The notes: generated by a model not told the origin, from the sequence alone. Shown: positions 1 to 6,796, counted from the stretch's first letter. The stretch is 6,994 bases of DNA from an uncultured Bacteroidales bacterium (GCA_947175585.1 CAMWNL010000083.1:1-6994); one strand, 5' to 3'. A program made the numbers and translations.

Positions 1-667
1 CAGGGACTTGAAGTGAACTAAGGCTATCAGTGCCGTTAAGCATGGTCAAGGCGATAGGGTCGGGGGCTTTGAGAGCGCGGTCATAGACGATGGTGATTCT
101 TGACACTCGCAGATCAGGAAAAATGCTGTCAAACATGAAGAACCACGGCTTACCGCCCCTGAGATCCATGAGACGCTTTTTGCGGCTGTCGACGACTGAG
201 CCGTTACTGATGACCCATTCCGGAGTGTTGAGGATAATATCTGTTATACTGTCGGCCATAGGGGTCTTTGAACCGGCAACGCGATCTGCGAGACCTGCCC
301 AGTCGACACCGATTGACCTGATGTCAAGCTCAACGCTGTCGGCGTTAAGGCCAAGTAGCGATAGGGCGGTGTGAGAGCGACGGACCGAGAGTTCGTTGTT
401 GAAGGCTGTGGAGCCTTCAGGAGATGCGCTCGACGTTATATTAACTGAACGCACGCGCACGCGAGACAGAGTCTTTTGCAGTTTTTCAGCAGCCTCGGCA
501 TTTGAGCGCAGCGAATCGTTGTAAGCGGCGTTGCCTATCTCATAGTATATATCTGTACGCAGAGTGTCGGGCGCCATCATTGCCAGTCCTGTCGACGGGG
601 CAATGACGAGAGCGGCCCGAAGGACTGTGCTCGTAAGTTTTTTTACTATGTAGATGAAGATAGACAA
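1..667 (-). CDS. OmpA-like exported protein, 5' part (3' end outside window)
   Basis: An open frame runs on the minus strand from about 667 to the left edge without a stop (about 222 codons seen). After a basic KK and a hydrophobic stretch (LTSTVLRAALVIAPSTGLA) the mature part begins near APDTLRTDIYYEIG, as in a signal peptide followed by a periplasmic protein. The core has SASPEGSTAFNNELSVRRS, matching the 'ASPEG...N..LS..RA' pattern of OmpA-like peptidoglycan-associating domains in Bacteroidales, including those next to DUF3868/DUF3575 fimbrial genes. Later RKKRLMDLRGGKPWFFMFD and FPDLRVSRITIVY also fit the end of that domain type. No ATG lies upstream of the signal region. The TTG at 667-665 is the best start; the first in-frame ATGs (580, 577) would remove the signal peptide. 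It is divergent from the regulator at 843. The OmpA-like assignment is fairly sure, but its exact family and start are not. Confidence 0.8.
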   Translation of the reverse strand, partial: MSIFIYIVKKLTSTVLRAALVIAPSTGLAMMAPDTLRTDIYYEIGNAAYNDSLRSNAEAAEKLQKTLSRVRVRSVNITSSASPEGSTAFNNELSVRRSHTALSLLGLNADSVELDIRSIGVDWAGLADRVAGSKTPMADSITDIILNTPEWVISNGSVVDSRKKRLMDLRGGKPWFFMFDSIFPDLRVSRITIVYDRALKAPDPIALTMLNGTDSLSSLQVP

Positions 668-704
668 AATAGAATTATTACTGTTAGTTTAGAAGTTGAC
701 ACTG

Positions 705-712
705 CAAAATTA
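705..712 (-). promoter_or_regulatory. Promoter -7 box for the OmpA-like gene
   Basis: Read on the minus strand this is TAATTTTG, an exact match to the Bacteroidetes sigma-ABfr -7 consensus TAnnTTTG. It lies about 38 bases before the TTG start at 667, giving an expected 5' leader of roughly 30 bases. No clear TTTG -33 box is visible at the usual distance upstream, which suggests weak basal activity or dependence on an activator. The box sits inside a 17-bp inverted repeat shared with the opposite promoter. Confidence 0.6.
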
Positions 713-717
713 TTGCG

Positions 718-727
718 TACACGTGTA
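718..727. promoter_or_regulatory. 10-bp palindrome, possible operator
   Basis: TACACGTGTA is a perfect palindrome lying six bases upstream of the -7 box of the minus-strand promoter, so a protein bound here would overlap the promoter spacer. Its right half, ACGTGTAA (721-728), recurs exactly at 775-782, which links it to the second palindromic element in the same region. Its role as a binding site is inferred. Confidence 0.4.
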
Positions 728-754
728 ATGACAGATATGCAGGATATTACAAAT

Positions 755-777
755 CGTTACATCGGCAAAATGTAACG
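755..777. promoter_or_regulatory. 8-bp inverted repeat with 7-base spacer, possible operator
   Basis: CGTTACAT (755-762) and ATGTAACG (770-777) are exact reverse complements separated by CGGCAAA. The half-site TGTAAC occurs again at 778-783, and TGTAAT variants are at 724-729 and, inverted, at 746-751. Five related half-sites in 60 bases between two divergent promoters suggest a dimeric DNA-binding protein, plausibly the HTH protein encoded at 843-2588 acting on itself and on the OmpA-like gene. The choice of regulator is inference. Confidence 0.5.
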
Positions 778-809
778 TGTAACGCTGTATGTGACGAAAA
801 AAATTGTAG

Positions 810-817
810 TAATTTTG
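810..817 (+). promoter_or_regulatory. Promoter -7 box for the TPR/HTH regulator gene
   Basis: TAATTTTG matches the Bacteroidetes consensus TAnnTTTG exactly and lies 25 bases before the ATG at 843, so the leader would be about 20 bases. As on the opposite strand, no convincing -33 TTTG is present at the normal spacing. The downstream bases CAGTGTCAA are identical to those after the minus-strand promoter box. Confidence 0.6.
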
Positions 818-842
818 CAGTGTCAAAAACTTATAAATCTCT

Positions 843-2588
843 ATGAAGTTTAAAATGTTAAACAATAACTCTTTTAATAACATGAGACACCTTGTAACGT
901 CCGTCATAATTGTAATGGCGCTGACGCTGACCTGCGGATGTCATAGAGGCGGTGATACACTCAAGCCATTCGGTTGGCGGAAAATCAGTAGCCGGGTTGA
1001 CTCTCTGACTTTAGAAGCTGAAAGATGTTATTTCGGAGTGATTTCGCCTGACGAGTTATCCCGGACTATCTCATTAATGGATTCGTCGGTTGTCGGCTTA
1101 TCAAAATCTAAAGCTCGTGAAGTTAAAGCTCGTAATCGTTTTTGGCGGGCATATCTGATGAATATGACAGGTCAGCGTGAATACGCTTTAAGTGAATTGG
1201 AAATGGCCGCGGATATAGCCGATGATCAATACACACTCAATAGAATAAATGATCTGAAACAGCTGATTTCTGGTTACAGAACATTGGAAACATTTAAATA
1301 TCTGTTACGTCAGCTTGACCATTACAAGGCTAATGATGAGACAGTAGAGGAGGCTAACACAGCGTTGATGATTTCAAACTCTTTGCAATATGCTAATGTT
1401 CCGGAACTGGCATCAAGATATCTCGCACTGGCCGATTCACTTTATAAAACCGCCGGTCTGGACGACCGTCGCATAAATGTTAAGTTGAATCGTGCTACCG
1501 TACTCGTATTCTCAAATGAAGGGGACGATGCCGAAGAAAAGCTTAACAGTTTTTTGGATGACTCTGTGATAATAGGTTCTCCATTTACTTATGAGAGTTT
1601 ACTAAGAAGTCACTACTGTTTCTTCCGTGACAGTGCATCGCTGTTCAAGGGCTATCGCGTGGTGACAGCGGATTTACATCCTGATTCGGTTGCAAGAGGG
1701 CTTGCGACAATGCGAGGCTTCTATGAAGCGCTGATTTGTCAGCATTATTTAAATACTGACAGTCGTGACTCTTCCGCCCATTATTTTGACTTAAGCCGCA
1801 GGCATATTAATGAAACAGATAACCCCACATACAGATCTAATGCGTTTGAGATATACAGCAGATACTATGAGTCTGTCGGTAATATGGCCGGCGAGTTGGC
1901 TGAACTCCGCCACTACAAGCAAGCGGCTGACTCTCTGAAAAACATGGATGATCCACAGGGTAAAGTCACGATGGAGTATATTAACACCCTGCATAATTAT
2001 GAACTTGAGTCGGGACGCGAACGTCAGGAGTTGAAATTCAGATTTTACTTCATTATCGGAGTGTTGGTAATGATAATTCTTTTGACAGTGATTGTCGGTG
2101 GCCGTTACTATCAGCGTCAGAAAATAAAGGCTCTCAATGCATCACTTGAATCCGAGCGTAAGCAGCGGCGTATTTTGGCTATGTCGATACAACAGGAGGA
2201 GTCAGCCCGTCTGATTGATTTCGTCAAGGAGGAGACGGCGCGACTGAGCGGAAATTCTAACGTGGAGCCGCGTGATCTGTCGAGGTTAGAAACTAATGTC
2301 AAATTGCATCTGGCTGAACAGGGAGAGTTGACAGCGTTTGGAGAGGCTTTCGAAGAACTCTCTCCTGAATTTGTGGAGAAGTTGCGCGATGTAGCTCCCG
2401 AACTGTCGGCCAATAACATTCGAATCTGTATTTATATCCACATGGGCTTGTCAAATCACGAGATTGCCAATCGGATGCACACGAGTGTCGGGGCAGTGAG
2501 AGTGTCGCGTCACAGGCTGCGCCATAAACTCGGACTGGCTAAGGATGACTCTCTCGAAGATTTCCTTAAAAAACTCGTCCAAAGGTAG
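843..2588 (+). CDS. Membrane-bound TPR sensor with C-terminal LuxR-type HTH (transcriptional regulator)
   Basis: 581 residues. An N-terminal hydrophobic segment (about 17-33) ends in TCGC, a secretion signal with a possible but imperfect lipobox. Residues about 50-390 are helical with TPR-like pairs, for example ELASRYLALADSLYKTAGL (188-206) and MAGELAELRHYKQAADSL (348-365). One strong membrane span lies at about 400-419, then a charged coiled coil (about 422-470). The C-terminus (about 519-566) is a GerE/LuxR-type HTH, with LSNHEIANRMHTSVGAVRVS followed by RHRLRHKLGL. This predicts a periplasmic sensor joined to a cytoplasmic DNA-binding domain, an architecture known in Bacteroidales; no kinase or receiver domain is seen. 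The ATG at 843 is kept because of promoter spacing, though ATG 882 (residue 14) would give a more usual signal peptide. It is divergent from the OmpA-like gene and convergent with the fimbrial operon. Ligand and targets are unknown. Confidence 0.88.
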   Translation: MKFKMLNNNSFNNMRHLVTSVIIVMALTLTCGCHRGGDTLKPFGWRKISSRVDSLTLEAERCYFGVISPDELSRTISLMDSSVVGLSKSKAREVKARNRFWRAYLMNMTGQREYALSELEMAADIADDQYTLNRINDLKQLISGYRTLETFKYLLRQLDHYKANDETVEEANTALMISNSLQYANVPELASRYLALADSLYKTAGLDDRRINVKLNRATVLVFSNEGDDAEEKLNSFLDDSVIIGSPFTYESLLRSHYCFFRDSASLFKGYRVVTADLHPDSVARGLATMRGFYEALICQHYLNTDSRDSSAHYFDLSRRHINETDNPTYRSNAFEIYSRYYESVGNMAGELAELRHYKQAADSLKNMDDPQGKVTMEYINTLHNYELESGRERQELKFRFYFIIGVLVMIILLTVIVGGRYYQRQKIKALNASLESERKQRRILAMSIQQEESARLIDFVKEETARLSGNSNVEPRDLSRLETNVKLHLAEQGELTAFGEAFEELSPEFVEKLRDVAPELSANNIRICIYIHMGLSNHEIANRMHTSVGAVRVSRHRLRHKLGLAKDDSLEDFLKKLVQR

Positions 2589-2597
2589 TGATAATGC

Positions 2598-2630
2598 AAA
2601 CGGGCCGACTCATTGAGAGCCGACCCGTTT
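2598..2630 (+). terminator. Hairpin terminator after the regulator gene
   Basis: AAACGGGCCGACTC (2598-2611) pairs with GAGCCGACCCGTTT (2617-2630) across a five-base loop, forming a 14-bp stem with two mismatches, and is followed by TCTCT. It begins nine bases after the regulator stop codon. Because the neighbouring gene arrives from the other side, the hairpin may also stop minus-strand transcription, though its T-tract there is only TTT. Confidence 0.75.
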
Positions 2631-2795
2631 TCTCTGATGTAGAGCCATGAAAGCTCTAACCTTATTCACCTTTTACGGTTGCGGACGGAGCGCGTGGCAG
2701 AAGAGACTGTTTTGACCTTCTGTTGATTTAGCGTTTAAACTTGCCTTTGTGCTTCGCTGCCTGCCGCTATTCCTTGTCCTCGGACACATGGTATT
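2631..2795. other. Convergent intergenic spacer without a supported gene
   Basis: This stretch lies between the terminator of the regulator and the stop of the 893-residue gene. It holds a small stem, TAGAGC (2640-2645) with GCTCTA (2653-2658), and the palindrome GTTTAAAC (2733-2740). A 38-codon minus-strand reading frame (2673-2789) is open but has no recognisable features. I see no RNA gene or promoter here. Confidence 0.5.
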
Positions 2796-5477
2796 TTACG
2801 GCTCTCTCATCGGCAGGATTGACATCATGGAGCGGTCTGTAAGAGAGCCCGAACCAAGAAGCTGGACGTAATTTGCAGTGGCGGATGACGCATAAGAACT
2901 TGTCCATAAGCGGGTATAGTCATAAAATGTCACTGACTTATATTGATTAATACCTCCGTATAGGTATTTGGGAAGCACTATTGTATTGTTAGGCTCTCTC
3001 TTACTATTACAATATACCTCATGAGCCGAAGCGTAGAAGCCGTTAGCAATATTACTTCCGTCTGTGTTGTTGAAGAATGATCGCAATGCATCTTTAGTCG
3101 GAACCATATATCCCACAGGACATGGATCATATATAGTTTTTACCTCATCAGTAGCTAATTGCTTATTACTGCCATCATCAACCCAGTTCCATAGATTGCT
3201 CATATTACTGAATGTGCTGGGGCTGTTTTGTACAATATTCGGCGCACAGCAGTAGGCCGCTAATTTATAATACTTGTCAGATTCCCAAGGGACGTAGGAG
3301 TATCCGTATGTAGGTGCTTTACCTCCTTGAAAACATCTGATATATGGCATAAAAGGCATTGGCCGTCCCCACTGCCAAAATGGGGAATGTCCATACAAAA
3401 CATAGCCTTTCTGACGGAAATAGAACTCGAATTTCTTAGGGAAACCTGGTATGCTGAAAACAAGTCTGTAGATACGCTCTTTTACAATCTGTCTGTTGTC
3501 AACCCATCCCAAGAATGTTGGCATTACCATATCTTTATCACTAAGGCTGGAGTAGTAAGTAATATCTATGTCTTCTTTACCCAGTTCATAGTTGGAGACC
3601 CAGATATGCCATGTCCAAAGAGGGTAGTTATTACTGTCGTATAATGTAATGGCTGCATTTCCCTCGTGGATGGTAGATTTATCTACATCAAAGACAAATG
3701 ATCGTTTATCTTCAGAGAGCCTTACGTTAGTGATAAGATTTTCGCAGTCTTGCCATAATATTCCTGCTTTTGAGATGATGACATCCGCCGGCAGACAGTC
3801 CACTATATATGGGTTAGTGACATTAACGATAGCATAATCATTCGCCCCTATATCTACATAACCTGCAACCTGATAGTCGATTTTATTTGTGGATGTGCCT
3901 GGCAGGGACAGGATATTAGGGGAGCCATTTTTGATTGAGTTGCCGTAGACAAGGGGTACGGAATATGTCCCCGGTGCATTTACCACATAGCAGTTTGCAG
4001 TGTTCTCCACGGTTTCGGCTCCGATGGAGTTGGAGAGGTTATATGGATGCGAACTGCTACCGCGAGGAGTCGCATCCTGAAGTTTTTTAGTTATAACGGG
4101 TTCGAGTTCTATTGTCTCGGCGTATTTTTTTATTGCCGTAGTCAGGGTAGTCGAAGTTGTGCTAAGACTTGAGAATAGCGGACAATTGGCTACCTTTATT
4201 TCAACATCATGCTTGCCGGTCACGGGATTAATTTCATACAGGCTGTAGTTAGAAGAGGAATATGTTATTGTGGAGTCGGCTTTACCGGGGCGGATAAGTT
4301 TCACAGCCATACTGATTGACTTTTTTATAGAAGCTGCTTCCGGAGGGAAGTCGATAAACACAGAGTCACCGGATTCGGGGACAGCGCCTTGCAGACCGTC
4401 AATAGTGAAGATATATTCGCATTTAATGTCGCTGTTAGCCAAACTGAAGACATACTGCTTGCCTGCCTCGAAGACTGCTTTTATCGGAGCTTTGCCTACT
4501 CTCAGGGTGTTATCAAACTTGTTGATGTATTTAATTTCGAAGTAGGTCGAATCAGTTGTTTCCTGAGGCAGGATTGTGAATATTTTGTCAGGGTCGGTGA
4601 TGTCAGTGCCTGCATCGCCTGTCACCACCTTGTCGATAGTCTGAGTGTAAGAAGTTTGGTTGTAGAGATTGTCCCAGCTTTCGGTTTCAAGATTGTAGGT
4701 GCCTGAAGCATAAAAGTTTTTAAGGGTGATTTCGGTTATGGTGCCGGGGACGAGGTCTTCGGATTCCTGAAATTTTATAGTAGCTGTGGTGTGCTTAAGC
4801 TTGAGTTCGACCGGCTGACAGTGGTTTCCGGCATATTCGTCTGACATGCCTGTAATCAGAGAGACCTGATCGCTGACGTCATCTGCTACCGTAAAGTGGA
4901 TTTTGGGGTATCCAGCGTAGTCGGCCGATGTCACCAGGGCGCAGTTTCTCGGGCTGACGCAAAAAAATCTGAGATTATAGAATTTTCCCGGCCAGCGGTA
5001 TTCGTTGTCCATCTTGAAATCCTTTGTATTGAAGTCGTATGTGAGGTTTTCAAGATGAAAGAGATTGGGTCTCTGGGTGCCGTCCCAGGTTCCGGCCTTG
5101 TATTCGTATGCCGAGATATGGGCTGCCGTGTATATTTCATCTGACGGGAGTGCGGAGCGCGACTCGGTTCTGCCGTCCTGTCGATTCATTGGCAGAGTCA
5201 TCGGCTCTACGGTCATATATAGGAAAAGGGAATCATCGCTGCTGTCATCGCTCTCTAATGCGAAGGTTTTTGTAATCGACGACCTGTCAGCAGACTGCGA
5301 GCGCGAGCCTGTAGCGCCGGGAGAGTTCCATTCGGCTGCGGATGAGTCAATCGTGAAATTGATGATGTCATACATGCTCTCGTGATGAGGTGCGTCAATA
5401 TCGTCGATACATGATGTCAGTGTCGATGTGACAGCCAGTGAGGCAAAAATGAGCGTTGGCAGAAATCGTCGGGTCAT
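2796..5477 (-). CDS. Fimbrillin-like lipoprotein with C-terminal FISUMP domain (probable pilus-tip/adhesin subunit)
   Basis: 893 residues. The signal peptide MTRRFLPTLIFASLAVTSTL ends in lipobox LTSC with Cys23; the acidic IDDID that follows is the kind of start linked to surface export in Bacteroidetes. Residues about 35-355 look like a fimbrillin (Mfa-like) domain: KHTTATIKFQ (228-237), TILPQE (301-306) and EAGKQYVFSL (337-346) parallel the gene upstream. Residues about 490-630 hold ANCYVVNAPGTY (494-505) and WTWHIWV (621-627), the module that commonly precedes FISUMP domains in Bacteroides proteins. The C-terminus (about 650-893) carries WQWGR (701-705), YDPCPVGYMVPT (783-794), LWTSS (857-861) and SILPMREP, typical of the Fibrobacter succinogenes major paralogous domain. 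It is much longer than a normal pilin and lacks the usual fimbrillin terminal strand, so a tip or accessory position is likely. The ligand is unknown. It lies 147 bases downstream of the fimbrillin gene. Confidence 0.87.
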   Translation of the reverse strand: MTRRFLPTLIFASLAVTSTLTSCIDDIDAPHHESMYDIINFTIDSSAAEWNSPGATGSRSQSADRSSITKTFALESDDSSDDSLFLYMTVEPMTLPMNRQDGRTESRSALPSDEIYTAAHISAYEYKAGTWDGTQRPNLFHLENLTYDFNTKDFKMDNEYRWPGKFYNLRFFCVSPRNCALVTSADYAGYPKIHFTVADDVSDQVSLITGMSDEYAGNHCQPVELKLKHTTATIKFQESEDLVPGTITEITLKNFYASGTYNLETESWDNLYNQTSYTQTIDKVVTGDAGTDITDPDKIFTILPQETTDSTYFEIKYINKFDNTLRVGKAPIKAVFEAGKQYVFSLANSDIKCEYIFTIDGLQGAVPESGDSVFIDFPPEAASIKKSISMAVKLIRPGKADSTITYSSSNYSLYEINPVTGKHDVEIKVANCPLFSSLSTTSTTLTTAIKKYAETIELEPVITKKLQDATPRGSSSHPYNLSNSIGAETVENTANCYVVNAPGTYSVPLVYGNSIKNGSPNILSLPGTSTNKIDYQVAGYVDIGANDYAIVNVTNPYIVDCLPADVIISKAGILWQDCENLITNVRLSEDKRSFVFDVDKSTIHEGNAAITLYDSNNYPLWTWHIWVSNYELGKEDIDITYYSSLSDKDMVMPTFLGWVDNRQIVKERIYRLVFSIPGFPKKFEFYFRQKGYVLYGHSPFWQWGRPMPFMPYIRCFQGGKAPTYGYSYVPWESDKYYKLAAYCCAPNIVQNSPSTFSNMSNLWNWVDDGSNKQLATDEVKTIYDPCPVGYMVPTKDALRSFFNNTDGSNIANGFYASAHEVYCNSKREPNNTIVLPKYLYGGINQYKSVTFYDYTRLWTSSYASSATANYVQLLGSGSLTDRSMMSILPMREP

Positions 5478-5538
5478 AGAGATTGATTGTGAGTGGGGAT
5501 ATTAAAAAAGAGAGATAGGGTAGGAGGTAATAATATGA

Positions 5539-5585
5539 GGAGCGTCACTGCCACTGAGCGTTTTCTGCTCTGAAAGTGACGCTCC
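5539..5585 (-). terminator. Strong hairpin between the fimbrillin and tip-protein genes (terminator or attenuator)
   Basis: GGAGCGTCACT (5539-5549) and AGTGACGCTCC (5575-5585) form a perfect 11-bp stem. Inside it, GAGC (5556-5559) pairs with GCTC (5567-5570) around a seven-base loop, leaving an internal loop. It starts about 40 bases after the fimbrillin stop codon. No T-run follows directly on the minus strand (the next bases are TCATATTATTACC), so full termination is uncertain. Partial termination or RNA stabilisation would favour the upstream subunit over the large downstream protein. No TAnnTTTG promoter box is seen between the hairpin and the downstream start, which favours read-through. 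Confidence 0.6.
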
Positions 5586-5624
5586 CCGATATTACAAAAA
5601 AATATCAACTAAAAATCGAAGTGA

Positions 5625-6779
5625 TTAATTGAGCGAAGTAGAAGGATTGTTATTGACAACCTCCCAAGCGCTTACGCTGACAGTGAACTGAATCGGGTCG
5701 CCGAGAGCTGATTCACCGGGTTTGGGAGTGTCAGGATCAGTCTTGTTACCACCGGGATTGGTTTCATCGGTTTCGGTCTTTGAAGGAGCGTCAGGATCAG
5801 AGGGATCGGGGTCGGTGGTGATAATCGGGTCGGTAGTCGAGCCTTCGGTCGGCACGGGGGCTACGAGACCGGTTCCTTTCTGGAAGTCGAGGGTATAGAC
5901 ATATTTCTTACCGGGCTCCAGTTTGGTGTCGATAGGCACGGCAACCCATCCGTATTTGCCTTCCCAGCTCTCGTCAGACTTGTAAGGATAAATCTGCTGT
6001 CCGCTTGCGTCGTGGATGTTGACCTTTACGGCGATATAAGCGCCACTGTTGTCATTGTTTTCAGACTTGTCCCAAGCGGTGAGCTGCTGAGGCAAAACCA
6101 TCGCTACCTCGCCGTCCATCAGCGATGTTGCGTCTTTAGTGAGGGTAATGTCATCGTAGGTCACTTTGTAGGGAGTGTCCTTGGTTGAGCCGAGCGTCCA
6201 GGCTGGATCACCGGCGAAATCAAATGAACCGGTGTTGACCAGACCGACGAGCTTCATGCCGGCAACCTTAACGACGTTGTTGCCTTCGTGTTTAGCCTGG
6301 ATAACGACCTGAGAAAGAGCGTGCTTGAAGTTGAGCTGAACGCCATCGGCATTGTCGTCCTTCGTGCCCGACGCTGTCGCATAGATGAAGTCATACTGGT
6401 TTTCAAGATTAACTTTCGTTTTGAAGTCATTGACTTTCTTTGTGTCGGCTGCAATGGGGAGTTCTTTTGCCGACGGGTAGTAGGCGACGAAGTCGAGACG
6501 GTCGCCCTCTTTGGGCCAGTAGTACTTCATCAATGACTCGAAGAAGGTCTGGGTCGTGTTGGGACGGGAGAACTCAACGTCAGAGAAGAACGGGGTCGAG
6601 CCTTTGTAGGCGGTCACAAAGAAATTTGTGATGTTGGCACCCGTGATTTCTGAAGCACGAGACGCTGTGCCTACACGGAAGTCAATGGCGTGGCCACGGC
6701 TTGCATCCTTCATTTCATCATCAGAACAGCTGGTGAGAGCAATCACTGCAGCTGTAGTCAAAAACATTAATTTTTTCAT
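5625..6779 (-). CDS. Fimbrillin-family lipoprotein (probable major or accessory pilus subunit)
   Basis: 384 residues from the ATG at 6779. A longer frame back to 6881 exists but would overlap the upstream gene and bury the signal peptide, so MKKLMFLTTAAVIALTSC is the true start, with lipobox LTSC and Cys18. SDDE after the Cys fits surface-lipoprotein export. AIDFRVGTASRASE (31-44) resembles the first strand and Arg cleavage loop of type V pilins, with R41 the candidate cleavage site. LNFKHALSQVVI (149-160), MVLPQQL (227-233) and EPGKKYVYTLDF (288-299) are typical fimbrillin (Mfa_like_1) motifs. An Asp/Pro/Thr-rich linker spans about 308-358, then a final strand, IQFTVSVSAWEV. Known type V pilins are exported as lipoproteins, trimmed and polymerised by strand exchange; that this one behaves so is inferred. 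It follows the upstream gene by 61 bases with no promoter box visible, so they are probably one operon. Confidence 0.88.
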   Translation of the reverse strand: MKKLMFLTTAAVIALTSCSDDEMKDASRGHAIDFRVGTASRASEITGANITNFFVTAYKGSTPFFSDVEFSRPNTTQTFFESLMKYYWPKEGDRLDFVAYYPSAKELPIAADTKKVNDFKTKVNLENQYDFIYATASGTKDDNADGVQLNFKHALSQVVIQAKHEGNNVVKVAGMKLVGLVNTGSFDFAGDPAWTLGSTKDTPYKVTYDDITLTKDATSLMDGEVAMVLPQQLTAWDKSENNDNSGAYIAVKVNIHDASGQQIYPYKSDESWEGKYGWVAVPIDTKLEPGKKYVYTLDFQKGTGLVAPVPTEGSTTDPIITTDPDPSDPDAPSKTETDETNPGGNKTDPDTPKPGESALGDPIQFTVSVSAWEVVNNNPSTSLN

Positions 6780-6796
6780 GTCGTGAAATTTTAGAG

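Larger units (their letters stand above)
696..826. repeat. 17-bp perfect inverted repeat bracketing the divergent control region
   Basis: The left arm is at 696-712 (TTGACACTGCAAAATTA) and its exact reverse complement is at 810-826 (TAATTTTGCAGTGTCAA), with 97 bases between. Each arm contains an outward-facing -7 box and extends about nine bases past it into the expected transcription start region. Identity beyond the promoter box goes further than a shared sigma consensus requires. Possible meanings are a shared regulator site at both promoters, or recombination arms of an invertible segment. No recombinase gene is in the window. Confidence 0.8.

Noticed and set aside
90..374. 94-codon plus-strand open frame at the left end
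   Set aside because: It lies opposite the OmpA-like coding frame, which has recognisable motifs and runs unbroken across the same bases; the plus-strand translation has no family features.
696..701. TTGACA resembling an E. coli -35 box
   Set aside because: The region carries Bacteroidetes-type -7 boxes, and the hexamer is simply part of the inverted-repeat arm; no matching TATAAT box is spaced properly.
2673..2789. 38-codon minus-strand reading frame starting seven bases after the stop of the tip-like gene
   Set aside because: Its product is basic and low in recognisable features, there is no supporting start context, and other frames in the same stretch are equally open; it is likely chance.
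2640..2795. Possible small RNA or tRNA in the convergent spacer
   Set aside because: Only short stems are present; there is no cloverleaf, no promoter box and no T-run consistent with an independent RNA.
3064..3837. Several plus-strand open frames of 60-105 codons inside the tip-like gene
   Set aside because: They are antisense to a long minus-strand frame with clear fimbrillin and FISUMP motifs and show no signal peptides or domains of their own.
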